Shown here: piece by piece, positions 44,835 to 56,062 of the stretch
Layout: each line of letters starts with the position of its first letter
Position numbering within the stretch: the stretch's first letter is position 1
From: Roseiarcus sp963765375
GTDB lineage: Bacteria; Pseudomonadota; Alphaproteobacteria; Rhizobiales; Beijerinckiaceae
Direction of reading: 5' to 3'
Assembly (NCBI GenBank): GCA_963765375.1
Contig: CAVXVZ010000003.1
Location: 744,001-808,000 of the forward strand
Length of the DNA stretch: 64,000 bases
Position numbers and translations under genes: made by a program
Notes under the pieces: generated by a model
Database searches by the model: none
Seen by the model: the letters and a program-made list of their open reading frames with translations, nothing else
What the model was told of the DNA's origin: nothing

Positions 44835-46364
44835 GTGTCGCGATCCCATTCCGCCAATCTCTTCGATCTTTTTGCCGCGCGGGCGCAAAATCCGGAGAAG
44901 CTCGCGCTCGAGACTCGCGACGCCACGGCGCTGACCTACGGCGAGCTTTTCGCCCGCTCGGCCCAGGCGGCGCGTGCGCTGGTCGCGCTCGGCGTCAGGC
45001 CCGGCGACCGGGTCGCGGCTCAGATCGAGAAATCGACCGACGTGATCGTGGTCGCGCTCGCCTGCTTCCGCGCCGGCGCCGTTCTCTTGCCGTTGAACAC
45101 CGCCTATACGCTCGCCGAGCTCGAATATTTCCTCGGCGACGCCGAGCCCGCGCTTACGCTCTGCCGGCCCGATTGGCTGGAGCCGGTTCGAACGCTCGCG
45201 CTGAAGCTCGGCTTGCCGCGGGTCGAAAGCCTCGGCGTGAAGCGCGATGGAACCTTCGCCGGGAGAATCGCCGCCGCGCCGGCCGCGTTCGAGACGGTCC
45301 CGCGCGCAAGCGGCGATCTGGCGGCGATCCTCTACACTTCGGGCACGACCGGCCGCTCGAAAGGCGCGATGCTGACGCATGAAAATCTCACGTCGAACGC
45401 GCTGACCCTGATCGACTGCTGGCGCTTCGCTCCCGCGGACAGGCTCATTCACGCGCTGCCGGTTTTTCATACCCACGGGCTGTTCGTCGCGGTCAATGTC
45501 GCGCTGCTTGCGGGAGCGACGATGATCTACATGAACAAGTTCGATCCGGACGCGGTGATCGCGGCGATGCCGGGGGCGACGTCGATGATGGGGGTGCCGA
45601 CTTTCTACACCCGCCTGCTCGACCATCCCGGCCTTGACCGCGAGGCTTGCGCCAACATGCGTCTCTTCGTCTCGGGCTCGGCGCCCCTGCTCGCAGAGAC
45701 GCACCACGCCTGGCGGGAGCGGACGGGCTTTGCGATCCTCGAACGCTACGGCATGACCGAGACCAACATGATCACGTCCAACCCCTATGACGGCGAGCGC
45801 CGGCCGGGGACGGTCGGTTTCGCGCTGCCGGGGGTGAGCGTCAGGATCGCAAGTCCCGACGATGGAGCGCCGGTTCAAGCCGGGGAAGTCGGGGTCATCG
45901 AGGTCAAGGGGCCGAACGTCTTCGCCGGCTATTGGCGGATGCCGGAGAAGACGGCGCAGGAATTTCGCGCCGACGGCTTTTTCATCACCGGCGACCTCGC
46001 CCGGGTCGATGGGCAGGGCTATATCCACATCGTCGGACGCGCGAAGGATCTGGTGATTTCCGGTGGCTTCAACGTCTATCCCAAGGAGGTGGAGAGCGAG
46101 ATCGACGCGATCGAGGGCGTGCTCGAGAGCGCCGTGTTCGGCGTCGCCCACGCCGATTTCGGCGAGGGCGTGACCGCGGCCGTCGTCCCCCGTCCGGGAG
46201 CGGCGCTGACCGAGCGGGCGATCCTGGCCGCCCTCAGTGGCCGGTTGGCCAAGTTCAAGGCCCCCAAGCGCATCGTCATCGTCGAATCGCTGCCGCGCAA
46301 CGCGATGGGGAAGGTGCAGAAGGCGGCGCTAAGGGAAGCGTACAAGGACATCTACCGCGCTTGA
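44835..46364 (+). CDS. matB: Malonyl-CoA synthetase (MatB-like acyl-CoA ligase)
   Basis: An AMP-forming ligase of 509 residues that should activate malonate (or methylmalonate) to its CoA ester. It starts with GTG at 44835 behind GAGGAGA. The ATP-binding YTSGTTGRSKGAMLTHENL lies near residue 166, ERYGMTETNMITSNPYDGERRPGTVGF near residue 300 is strongly MatB-like, and the KVQKAALR segment holds the C-terminal catalytic lysine region. The partner malonyl-CoA decarboxylase and malonate transporter are not in the window. An efflux gene follows at 34 bases. Confidence 0.9.
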   Translation: MSRSHSANLFDLFAARAQNPEKLALETRDATALTYGELFARSAQAARALVALGVRPGDRVAAQIEKSTDVIVVALACFRAGAVLLPLNTAYTLAELEYFLGDAEPALTLCRPDWLEPVRTLALKLGLPRVESLGVKRDGTFAGRIAAAPAAFETVPRASGDLAAILYTSGTTGRSKGAMLTHENLTSNALTLIDCWRFAPADRLIHALPVFHTHGLFVAVNVALLAGATMIYMNKFDPDAVIAAMPGATSMMGVPTFYTRLLDHPGLDREACANMRLFVSGSAPLLAETHHAWRERTGFAILERYGMTETNMITSNPYDGERRPGTVGFALPGVSVRIASPDDGAPVQAGEVGVIEVKGPNVFAGYWRMPEKTAQEFRADGFFITGDLARVDGQGYIHIVGRAKDLVISGGFNVYPKEVESEIDAIEGVLESAVFGVAHADFGEGVTAAVVPRPGAALTERAILAALSGRLAKFKAPKRIVIVESLPRNAMGKVQKAALREAYKDIYRA

Positions 46365-46398
46365 GCGCCACTTTCTCACCGCGCGAAAGGCCAACGAA

Positions 46399-47361
46399 AT
46401 GAGCGAGGACGAAGGTCATCGTCACCAGCATGCGCAAGGGCGCGCTCACGCCCTCGATCATGCGGCGGGTCACGGACACGATCACGCGCCGGCGAGTTTC
46501 GGCAGGGCCTTCGCGATCGGCGTGGCTCTCAACCTTGGGTTCGTGATCGTCGAGGCGGTCTTCGGAATCTTGAGCAATTCCGTCGCCCTGCTTGCCGACG
46601 CCGGCCACAACGTCGGCGATGTCCTCGCATTGGCGGTCGCGTGGCTCGCGAGCGAACTGGTAAAGCGGACGCCGACGGCCCGGTTCACCTACGGACTGCG
46701 CGGCTCGTCCATCCTCGCGGCGCTGTTCAACGCGGTGTTCCTGCTGGTGATTGTCGGAGCGATCTCGTGGGAGGCGGTGAGGCGGCTCGGAGCGCCGGAG
46801 CCGGTCGCGGGCAAGACGGTGATGATCGTCGCCGCGGTCGGAATCGTGGTCAACGCCGTGACCGCCTGGATGTTCGCGGGCGGCAACGGCGACATCAACG
46901 TGCGCGGCGCGTTCGTCCACATGGCTTCGGACGCCCTGGTGTCGGCGGGCGTCGTCGCCGCCGGCTTTGTGATCATGATGACCGGATGGGTGTGGCTCGA
47001 TCCGGCCGTGAGCCTCGTCATCAACGCTGTGATCGTCTGGGCGACCTGGGGTCTATTGCGCGATTCGCTCGGCATGGCGATGGCGGCCGCGCCCTCGCGC
47101 ATCGACCCTGCGGCGGTGCGGGCGTTCCTCGCCGGCCAGCCGGGCGTGGCCAGCGTTCATGACCTGCACGTCTGGGCGATGAGCACGACGGAAGTCGCCC
47201 TCACGTGCCATCTGGTCATGCCCGGAGGCCACCCCGGCGACGATTTCCTGCATCGGCTGGCGGAGGATTTGGCCGATGAGTTCCGCATCGGCCATTCGAC
47301 GGCGCAAATCGAGATCGACCCCGCCTGCGCCTGCGCGCTCGCCCCGGACGAGGTCGTCTGA
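46399..47361 (+). CDS. Cation diffusion facilitator (CzcD/ZitB-like) efflux protein
   Basis: A 320-residue inner-membrane metal/proton antiporter with six hydrophobic helices. The N-terminus is His-rich (HRHQHAQGRAHALDHAAGHGHDH). The metal site of helix 2 is in LLADAGHNVGD near residue 75 and its partner in helix 5 in HMASDALVSAG, the zinc-type H/D pattern. The C-terminal cytoplasmic domain (SVHDLHVWAMSTTEVALTCHLV) is present. Zinc is the likely main substrate. It converges with the giant gene at 47391. Confidence 0.92.
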   Translation: MSEDEGHRHQHAQGRAHALDHAAGHGHDHAPASFGRAFAIGVALNLGFVIVEAVFGILSNSVALLADAGHNVGDVLALAVAWLASELVKRTPTARFTYGLRGSSILAALFNAVFLLVIVGAISWEAVRRLGAPEPVAGKTVMIVAAVGIVVNAVTAWMFAGGNGDINVRGAFVHMASDALVSAGVVAAGFVIMMTGWVWLDPAVSLVINAVIVWATWGLLRDSLGMAMAAAPSRIDPAAVRAFLAGQPGVASVHDLHVWAMSTTEVALTCHLVMPGGHPGDDFLHRLAEDLADEFRIGHSTAQIEIDPACACALAPDEVV

Positions 47362-47390
47362 GCGCCGCCGGGGCGGGGCGCAGCTTGCGC

Positions 47391-50300
47391 TTATCCGAGC
47401 CGGCCGGAGGCGTGAGCAAGGATCGTGTAGACCTTGCCGGTGTTTGACAGGAGATAGGCCCGCCATTGCGCGCCGTCGCGGTCGCTCTGGCTGACCTTCG
47501 CCAACAGGCGCTCGAACTCCTGCATGTAGCGCGTCGTCGTGTCGCGGAATGGCGGGTCGGAGCGATAGCGGCGCCGGATTTCGTCGAACGCCTGCTGGCC
47601 GGCCTCGGTATAGAGGCGGCGCGAGACGGCGGCGGTGTCGCCGCGTCGCCACCGGTCCCACATCTCGACCGCCGCCGCATTGTCGACGAGGCCGGAGATT
47701 TCCAGCGCCAGCGCGTCGAGCGTCTCCGCCGCCTTGGGCGAGGGGGCCGCCGGCTCGTCGCGCGAGGCGGCCGCGAGCAGGCTCGAGAGCCATCCCGCCT
47801 GGCCGCGGTCGAAGGCTGATGCCGGCGCTGCGGCCGGGTGAGGCGCGGCGGGCGGCGGCGCCGGCCACGGCTGGGCCGGGGCGCGGCCGAGCGGCGGGCT
47901 CGCATCCGAAACGGATCCGATGAGCCCTGGCGGCGGGCTCTCGATAGCCGAGGGAGCGATCGCTTCGCCGACCCGCGCCAGCGCGGTCTCGCGCGGCAAG
48001 GGCGCCTCGAGGCTGCGCAGGTTCGTCTCGGCGCCGCGCGGCGGCTGCGGCGGGTCGAAGCGCGCGCCAGCGCCGACAGCCGTCGCGGCGACCAGCGGCG
48101 CCGGCTCGGCGACGTCGAAGGCGCCGCCCAAGTCGGCGACCAGAGCCGCGAGCTCCTTCAGCGCCCGGATCTGGTCGGAAACGACCCGCCGCATTGCGTC
48201 GGCGGTTTCGCTTGTCTCTTGTGGCAGATCGAGGACGCCGCGGCGCAGCTCCTGGCGCGTCTCGTCGAGCTCGCGCTGAACCTGGCTCGCCATCTCTCTC
48301 ACTTCATCCACCGATTGGCGGAATCGGCCGGCGGCGTGTTCGAGAGCGCCGGAGAGCTGGGCGTTGGTCTGCTCGAGGGTCGCTTGCAGCGTCTGTGCGG
48401 TCCGCTCGCGCTCCTTGGCCGCGGTGTCGCGAATGGTCTCGAACTGGCCGGCGACGGCGATCGAGGCGCCTCTTGTGGCCGAGGCGAGGGTGGCGCTGAT
48501 CTCCTGGGCGCGAGCCTGCGCCCTGGCGAAACTGTCCTCGACGTTGGCGGCAAACCGTCCGAGCGTCGCCTCGAATGCCTCGCTGCGGCCGGCGAGATCG
48601 CCGATGAGCGCCTGCAGGCTGCTTTGGCGGTGTTCGAGCGCGAGATCGAGCGAACGCTGCTGCTCGGTGAGATCCCGTCCGACCGCGCCCAGGGTTTCGG
48701 CGTGCTGGGCGAGCTGCCCGGCGAGCGCGCCGGCGTCGGATTGGGTGGCGGAGGAGATCCGGCCGAGCGCCGTCACCTGCGAGGCGATGGCGCCAAGCGC
48801 GTGCTGGAATTCGTCGACTCGCGCGGCGAGCCCGCTCTGGACGGCGGCAAGCCGGTCGCCGGCCGATCCGATCTCCCGGTCGATGACGGCGCTCGTATGG
48901 CCGAGGTTGTCGATCACCAGGGTCAGTTCATTGCGCAGCCGGTCGCCGGTGCCCGAGAGCGCCCCGACCGAGTTTTCCGCGCTGCGGGCGACGGCCTCGC
49001 CCAGCGCGGCGCCGGACGCCTCGACCTGCTCGGTCAACCGCTTCAGCAGTCCGTCGATCGCCTCGGCCGAGCGGTGAGTGGCCTCGGCGGCGACGTCGCG
49101 CAGCGCTTCGCTGGAATCGGCCACCTCCGAGCGCAATTGTCCGGTGAGCGCGCTCAAGGCGCGGACGGGATCGGCCGCGCTGCCATTGACGGCGGCGATA
49201 AGCTCGTCGGTCCGCCGGGTCAGCAGCGTCGCAAGGCTCACCATCTGCTGGTCGAGCGTCTGGAGCGCCCGCTCGCTGACGCCGGCGATCCTCGCCGATA
49301 CGTCCTCGCCACGCTCGCCGAGCGTCGCAATGAGCTCGGCGCCCCGTCCTTCGATGACCTCGCGCAGTTCGTCGACCCGCGCCCTGATCGCGCCGGCGAC
49401 GCTGGCTCCGCGGGCCGCCCAGGTCGAATTCGGCGTCCGACGCCGTTCTCGCCAGCGTCTCGCTCATCGCATGAATGCGCGCGGCCAAGCGTTCATCGAT
49501 GCTCTCGGCGTTGCGGTTGGCCGCCTCGACCAGGTCGGACAGGCGCGAATCGATGATCCTTGTGCTTTGGTCCGTCGCCTCGGAGAGAGCCGCAAGGCGC
49601 GCGTCGAAGATCTGCGCGCTCTGTCTCGTGGCGTCGACGACGACGGCCCGGTGAGAGTCGAACGCGGCGCCGATCGAGGCTTTCTGCAGATCGAGCAGGC
49701 CAGAGACGCGCTCAGTATGATCGCTGACCTTGTCCTCCAGCTCCGCCCGGCTCGAATCGAAGCGCCGGCTCAGATCCTGCATCGGCGCGACGACCTGGTC
49801 CTTGAACTGATCGACGCTGACGCCGAGCGACCGGGACACGTCTTCGACCCGGCCGGTCAAGGTCGCGTTGATGTCGCGGGCGACCGTCGAGAGCGTCTGC
49901 GTCAGCTCTTCGGCTCGCCGTTGCAGGGTTTCGCCGATTTCGGCCGATTTGGCGTCCATGCCCTGCGTGAGCTCGCGACCGCCGTCGCCGAGCGCCTTGG
50001 CGGTCTCGAGCGTAGTGCGGGCGAGCGTTTCCGTGAGCGCGCGGCCGCGCTGGGCGAGGGCGTCCTCGATCCGCATGAGCAGGCTTTCGAGCGTCGACGA
50101 GACGTCCCGCAGTTTCGCTCCGGCGCGCTCCTCGACGGCTTGCAGATGGGCGTCGAACAGCGCGGCCGCCTCGTCGTTGCGCTGGCCGAGCTTCTCGTCG
50201 ATCGCGCCGCCGCGGTTGACGAGAGTCTCCTCGATCTGGGCGAGCTTGGCGCCGAGATCGGCAGTCAGCAGGGCGGATCGATCGCCAATCTGGACGATAA

Positions 50301-53300
50301 GATCGCGCCCGCGCCCGTCGATTGCGCCCTCGAATCGCGCCAGGGCGTCGCCGAGCGAGGTCTCGATCCTGCGCGAATGGGAGGCGAGGGCGAGATCGAC
50401 CGCATTGTGATGGGCGGCCGTCGCCGCCTCGAACTGCTCCGCTCGGGCGGTCGAATTTGTCGCCAGCTGGTCCGAATAGTCGCCGAAGCGCTTGTCGAAG
50501 TCGTCGCGGCGGGCGTTCATCATCACGTCGATGGCGTCGAGATGTCCGGCGATGCGGGCGTTGAGCTCGTCGGAATGGACGCCTAAGCGATCGATGACGT
50601 TATGCCCGCTTTCGCCCACGAGGCCGTCGAGGGCCTCCAGATATTGGCGCATGCGATCGGTCTGTTGCGACACGGCGTCGAGGAGGCGCGCGCCGCGGTG
50701 GTTGACGATGCCGTCGAAGGCCGCGATCTGCTCGCTCAACGTATCGTGGACATTGTTCGCCCCGCTCGCGGCGGCGGCCGTCGCGTCGCTGGCGAGCGCG
50801 GTGAAGCGCTCGCTGATTTGCGCCGTCTCGGCGGTCATCCTGGCCAGCGATTGCGATGTCGACGCCTCGATCTGCGCCTGGGCGGTGGCGCCTTCGGTCG
50901 AGATCGCGCCTACGAGGCGGCGCGTCGATTCGTCGAACAAGGTCTCGAGCGCGCCGTTCTGCGCCTCGACCGCGCCGCGCAACTGGGTCTCGCGGGTGTT
51001 GAACTGCTCGCCCCAGCGCCCGGCCGCGGCGTCAAGGATCGCAGCGGCGTCCTCGGCGCGGTCCCGGATCAGGGAGGACAATCGTTCGCTCGACCCGGTC
51101 AGCCTGTCTTCGAGGACCTGGCCGCGCACGACGACGGTGTCGTGAAGGCGGTCGGCGGCGTCGTTGAGGCGCGCGACGAGGCTGTCGCCGTGGACCACGA
51201 TGGTGTCGGAAAGCCCGGCGCTGCCGGCCTCGAGCCGCTCGATGAGCGCATTCGATCGGATGCTGAAGTCGCCGACGACCGCATCGGTCGTCTGGCCGAG
51301 CCGATCGGCGACCAGGTCGCCCTGGGCGCGGATCGCCTCGACGGCCTCAGCGCCGCTCGAGCTCACGCGCCCGACAACATCGTTCGCATAGGCGTCGACG
51401 GCGTTGCGTGTCGCCGCCGAGGCCTCGGCGAGCTGGACGGCGACCGAATCGCCTTGGACGCGGATCGCTTCGACAGCCTGCAGGGCGCTCGTGCTGACGC
51501 GTCCGACGACATCGTCCGCGTGGGCGCCGACTGCATTTCGCGTCGCCGTCGAGGTCTCCAGCAGTCGATCGGCGACCGAGTCGCCATGGAGCCGGATCGC
51601 ATCGACGGTTTGCGCTCCGCTGGCGCTGACGCGGCCGACCACCTCATCGGCGTATGCCGCCACGGCGCCGCGGCTCTCCGCCGAGGCTTGGGCGAGTTGG
51701 TCGGCGACAGAATCGCCATGCAGGCGGATCGCGTCGACGGTTTGCGCTCCGCTGGCGCTGATGCGGCCGACGATTTCATCCGCATAGTCGCCGACGGCGC
51801 CGCGCGCCGCCGCCGACGCCTGGGCGAGCTGGTCGGCGACAGAATCGCCATGCAGGCGGATCGCGTCGACGGTTTGCGCTCCGCTTGCGCCGACGCGGCT
51901 CACGACCTCGTCGGCGTAGGCGGCGACGGCGCCGCTCATCACGGCCGACGCGCCGGCAAGCTGGGCGGCGACTGCATCGCCCTGCGCGGTGACGGCGTCG
52001 GCGGCCTCCGACAGGCGCGATGCGAGGACATCGGCATGGGTCGTGAGGGTTCGCGCGGCCTCGGCGCTGCTCGAGGAAACGCGGCTCACGACCGCGTCCG
52101 CATGGCCGCCGATGGCGTCGCCGGCCTGAGCGGCGGCGTCGGAGAGGCGATTGGCCACCGAATCGCCATGGGCGCGAATGGCGTCGAGAACCTCGGCGCT
52201 GCTCGCGTTGATGCGGCCGACAATGTCGTCGCCGTGAGCGCCGAATGCGCCCGAGAGCGCGAGCGACGCCGCGCCGAGTTGATCGGAGACTGCGTCTCCG
52301 TGTCCCTTGATCGCCTCGACGGCCCGGGCGCTGCTGCCGCTGATGCGGCCGACCACCTCGTCGGCGTGAGCGCCGACGGCGCTCCGCGCGAACTCCGCCG
52401 CGTCCGCGAGCCGAGTCGCCACCCTGTCGCCATGCGCGTCGATCGCCTCGACGACCGAATCCTGCGAGGTCTGAATGCGCTCGATCAGATTGTCGCCGCG
52501 TTCGCCCAAGCGCGACAGCAGGGTGTCGCCGACCGCCTTGAAGCGGTTGTCGACGTCACCGACCCGGGCCAGGATTTCGCCCGCGGCCTTCTGGCTCGTG
52601 TCGGCGAGGCGCTCGGCGAGGGTTTCGCCGATCCCGGCGATCGAGACGCTCATCCGCGCGCCTTCGGCGACAATGCGCTCGAGCGTCGTCGACCCGGCGC
52701 CCTCGAGGCCCCGGGCGGCGGCGTCCGACGCCGTCCCGAACGACGCAGTCAACCGTTGGCCGGTTTCGGTCAAGCGGTCGCTCAAACTCGCGCCGGCGGA
52801 ATTGAGGTCTGCGGCGATGCTGTCGTGAGCGGTCGCGATTGCGTCGCGGACCCGCGTCCCGCTGGTCACGATCGCCTCGCGCTGATCGGCCATTTCGGCG
52901 ATCAGCAACCGGATCCTTCGCTCATTGTCGGAATACGAGCGCTCGAGGGTCGAAACCTCGGACTGCACCCGAGTCTCAAGCTCCGCGGCGCGCGCAAGCG
53001 CGCGTTCGACCCCATCGCCCATCGACGTGAGCTCGCGACGAATGGCCTGGGAGAGGTTCGCCATGTGCTCGCCCGCGGTCGCCTCGGGCTCGGCCAGACG
53101 AACGGCGACCTGGGAGATCGCGCGCGCCGACTGCCTGAGCTCGCGCAGGCGCCGCGAGAGCGCGGCAAAGGCGAACATGCAAAAGATCGGCGCCAGCGTG
53201 GCCAGCAGGAAGAGCGGGGTCTCCGGCCGCAACAAGAGCTCGACCGGGCGCGCCGGGACCGTGGGCCACAGGGCGGCATAGGCGTAAAGCACGCAGATCG

Positions 53301-53679
53301 CCGCCCACAGGACCGAGCCGATCAGGGCGAGGATGAATGGCGTCCGGCTTGCCCGACGCGCATTCATCGCCTGCAGGATCGCCCCGACGGTCTCGCGGTC
53401 ATCGTTTGCCGGCGCGGTGGTGGGAATCGCCGGCTTTGCTTCGCTCTCGGGAGCGCTGGCGGTTGGCGAGGGCCCGGGGCGGAGCAGGGTCGAAGGCTCG
53501 GCGGCGAGCGGGCTTGGCTTGAGAACCGGGGTTGCGGTCGACGCCCTGGCAGGGACGAGCTGAGGGACGGCTGCGCTCTCGACCGTGACGGCTTCGTCGT
53601 CTTCGGTGAGGTTCAACGCGCTTTCGATCGCCGACATCGCCGCGGAAACAGGATCCGTCGCCGGATTTTGTTTTGCCAT
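47391..53679 (-). CDS. Giant GPR/RgsE-like polar growth ring protein, one apparent frameshift
   Basis: Read from 53679 (ATG behind a gagtgagg site), with one frame change at GAATTC 49426-49431, it gives about 2095 residues, close to the 2115-residue growth pole ring protein GPR of Agrobacterium and RgsE of Sinorhizobium. A Pro/Ala-rich cytoplasmic N-terminus (1-110) is followed by two transmembrane helices (about 114-138 and 154-174). About 1700 residues of apolipoprotein-like helical repeats follow, including 44-residue units (VDAIRLHGDSVADQLAQAS). A Pro-rich linker leads to a conserved globular C-terminus (AVEMWDRWRRGD, LYTEAGQQAFDEIRRRYR). In Agrobacterium GPR forms a ring at the growing pole and is needed for rod shape. 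If GATTC is read at the break, DADSTWAARG restores the frame. Confidence 0.85.
51330..52440 (-). repeat. Internal 132-base repeats of the GPR-like gene
   Basis: Within the giant gene a run of about eight to ten units of 132 bases (44 codons) is found. Three neighbouring copies between about 51,600 and 51,990 are nearly identical, sharing gatcgcgtcgacggtttgcg and gacagaatcgccatgcaggc. Others have diverged. Each unit encodes two amphipathic helices. The near identity of the central copies indicates recent unit duplication or correction, and the copy number may vary between strains. Confidence 0.8.
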
Positions 53680-53950
53680 CGTGTGCGCCTCACTCCATCG
53701 GCGCCGGTCGCCGGAACGACCGAGCCGCACGCCAGCGTTCTCCGGCTTCCCTTGGCCGAACCAAACGCTGTGGATTAACCACGTTGCAGTCTACCGCCGC
53801 GCCTCAAAGATGAAAACCGCGCCCGCGGTCCATCTTGCAAACGTCGTTAACGCTTCGGTTACCATGTTTTTCCATAGTCTTCAGCCGATTATCGGCCGCC
53901 GCCGCCCGGCGGCGCGTCGTTTCCGGCGGGTCACAGACTGGCGAGGGGCC

Positions 53951-54385
53951 ATGCTTGAAAGTCCGGGAGCCTCGAGGCTGGCGCAGACCGGTTCAAATCG
54001 GGACGAATCGACGGCGGGGGAGTTCGATCCACCCCTCGACCTCGTCCATCTGGCGCGCCAGTGCCTCGGCGATCACGAGCTTGAGGCCGAATTATTGGGG
54101 CTGTTCCGGCTGCAGGCGCCGGCGCTGACCGCGCAGCTCGCCGATCAATCGCTTTTGTCATTGGAATCAAAGGCAAAAATCGCGCATAAGCTGCGTGGCT
54201 CGGCGCTTTCGGTCGGCGCCGGGCGGGTCGCCCGGGCGGCGTGGCGCATCGAGGAATTGGCCTCCGCCGCCGGCGCCCGGTCGCCGGGGGATCACCGCCA
54301 ACGACTGGACGAAGCGGGTGGAATCGCCGCCCTCCTGTTCGCGGTGACCGAGGCCGTGGTCGAAATCGACCGCATCTTGGGCTAG
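53951..54385 (+). CDS. Hpt-domain phosphotransfer protein
   Basis: A 144-residue single-domain protein. Residues about 35-135 form an Hpt-type four-helix bundle with the phosphorylatable His in IAHKLRGSALSVGAG near residue 77, and the following residues KLRGSA match the family. It has no kinase or receiver domain of its own, so it must exchange phosphate with separate proteins. The start at 53951 with a GAGGGG site is preferred over an open frame further upstream. It is divergent from the GPR-like gene, sharing a 271-base region. Partners are not visible in the window. Confidence 0.82.
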   Translation: MLESPGASRLAQTGSNRDESTAGEFDPPLDLVHLARQCLGDHELEAELLGLFRLQAPALTAQLADQSLLSLESKAKIAHKLRGSALSVGAGRVARAAWRIEELASAAGARSPGDHRQRLDEAGGIAALLFAVTEAVVEIDRILG

Positions 54386-54590
54386 GCGGCCCGACGGGCG
54401 TCCGGCGACACAAGCGTCTGGGGATAAGTCTTACCGGGCTCGCCCAGCCAACCCCCGACCGCGACGAAAACGCCTGTCCAAACGCTCTTCCGGCGTCGCC
54501 GCGCTTGCTATATGAGGGCGCGCGACAAGGCTCAAGCCAATTTCCGCGTCGCGGCGCAGGACGCGGTCCCTCAAGGAAAATCCGGGTTAG

Positions 54591-54911
54591 ATGACCAAGC
54601 TGACATACATCGACGCGTCCGGACAGTCGCGCACCGTGGAGGCGCAGATCGGCTCGACGGTGATGGAGACGGCGCTTCGCAATTCCATCCCCGGCATCGA
54701 AGCCGAATGCGGCGGGGCCTGCGCCTGCGCGACCTGCCACGTCTATGTCGCGCCGGAGTGGACGGAGGCTACGGGGAAGGCGTCGCAGATGGAGGAGGAC
54801 ATGCTCGATTTCGCCTTCGAGGTGCGCCCCAACTCGAGGCTCTCCTGCCAGATCAAGGTCAGCGAGGCGCTGGACGGCCTCGTCGTCGCCACGCCCGCCA
54901 AACAAGGATAG
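54591..54911 (+). CDS. Adrenodoxin-type [2Fe-2S] ferredoxin
   Basis: A 106-residue electron carrier. Ligands are Cys40, Cys46, Cys49 (within ECGGACACATCHVYV) and Cys86 (RLSCQIKV), the spacing of adrenodoxin-type vertebrate/bacterial ferredoxins rather than the plant type. Such proteins feed cytochromes P450 or assist iron-sulfur assembly. A ferredoxin-NADP reductase gene starts 16 bases after the stop, so the two are likely partners in one operon. Confidence 0.94.
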   Translation: MTKLTYIDASGQSRTVEAQIGSTVMETALRNSIPGIEAECGGACACATCHVYVAPEWTEATGKASQMEEDMLDFAFEVRPNSRLSCQIKVSEALDGLVVATPAKQG

Positions 54912-54927
54912 GAAGCGAAGGAACCGC

Positions 54928-55965
54928 ATGAACGAAGTGTTGTCTACGGACGTCGCGATCATCGGAGCCGGGCCGATCGGCCTGTTTGCCGTGTTCGAGC
55001 TCGGCCTCGTCGATATCAGGTGTCATCTGGTCGACATCCTGCCGAAGGCGGGCGGCCAATGCGCGGAACTCTATCCCGAGAAGCCGATCTACGACATTCC
55101 AGGCTTCCCGGTGATCTCGGGCCAGGAGCTCGTCGACAATCTGATGAAGCAGATCCATCCGTTCGGGCCCAAGTTTCACCTTGGCGAGATGGTTGAAGGG
55201 GTGGAGGTCGTCGGGACGGCGGAGCGGCCGCTGTTTCGGATCGGAACCGACAACGACAAGACGATCGAGGCCAAGTCGGTGTTCATCGCCGCTGGAGGGG
55301 GATCGTTCCAGCCCAAGAAGCCGCCGATTCCGGGGCTCAACTCCTACGAGAACAAAAGCGTCTTCTATTCCGTGCGCAAGATGGACCATTTCAAGGGGAG
55401 ACGGGTGGTCATCGTCGGCGGGGGCGATTCCGCGCTCGACTGGGCGCTAAACCTGCATCCGGTCGCCGAACGGGTCACGCTTGTTCACCGCCGCGACGCG
55501 TTCCGGGCGGCGCCCCACTCGGTCAACGCCATGCGCGAGCTTGTCAATTCGGGCGACATGGAGTTCGTCCTTGGCCAGGTGACCGCGGTCAAAGGCGAGG
55601 GCGGCCAGCTTTCGGCGCTGACAATCCGCCGTGAAAACGGCGAGCACTACGACCACCCCTGCGACGACATGATGCCGTTCTTCGGCCTGACGATGAAGCT
55701 TGGGCCGATCGCCGGCTGGGGCATCAATTTGCACGAGAACCTGATCCCGGTCGACACGGCGAAGTTCGAAACCAGCGTTCCCGGCATTTTCGCCATTGGC
55801 GACATCAACACCTATCCGGGGAAGCTCAAGCTCATCCTGTCGGGTTTCCACGAGGCCACGCTCGCCGCCCAGCGCGCGCATCATTATGTCTACCCAGACA
55901 AGAAACTGACCTTCCAGTACACGACCTCGTCGACCAGCCTGCAGCGCAAGCTCGGGGTGAGCTGA
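54928..55965 (+). CDS. Ferredoxin--NADP+ reductase, thioredoxin-reductase-like type
   Basis: A 345-residue FAD enzyme that passes electrons from NADPH to ferredoxin. The FAD motif AIIGAGPIGLFAVFE lies near residue 10, PKAGGQCAELYPEKPIYDIPGFP near residue 38 is typical of the YumC-type ferredoxin reductases, and the NADPH motif VVIVGGGDSALDWAL is near residue 160. The thioredoxin-reductase CxxC pair is absent, as expected for this group. FAIGDINTYPGKLKLI forms the FAD-binding C-terminal part. The ATG at 54928 has a GGAAG site. Confidence 0.94.
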   Translation: MNEVLSTDVAIIGAGPIGLFAVFELGLVDIRCHLVDILPKAGGQCAELYPEKPIYDIPGFPVISGQELVDNLMKQIHPFGPKFHLGEMVEGVEVVGTAERPLFRIGTDNDKTIEAKSVFIAAGGGSFQPKKPPIPGLNSYENKSVFYSVRKMDHFKGRRVVIVGGGDSALDWALNLHPVAERVTLVHRRDAFRAAPHSVNAMRELVNSGDMEFVLGQVTAVKGEGGQLSALTIRRENGEHYDHPCDDMMPFFGLTMKLGPIAGWGINLHENLIPVDTAKFETSVPGIFAIGDINTYPGKLKLILSGFHEATLAAQRAHHYVYPDKKLTFQYTTSSTSLQRKLGVS

Positions 55966-56062
55966 AGCCGCGGGGCGGTTCGCCTGTCTGTCTATTTAGC
56001 GGCGACCGCCGTCGTTCTCCGTTGCGCTCGCGCGCCGGAGCCCCCCGCGCGGCTAAGCCGGG

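Noticed and set aside
51330..52440. Regularly spaced repeats that might suggest a CRISPR array
   Set aside because: The unit is 132 bases, in frame and coding for paired helices; no short repeat with unique spacers is present and no cas gene is near.
53847..53862. CtrA-like site (TTAA, seven bases, GTTA) between the GPR-like and Hpt genes
   Set aside because: The second half does not match TTAA and the spacing is only approximate, so it is too weak to report as a site.
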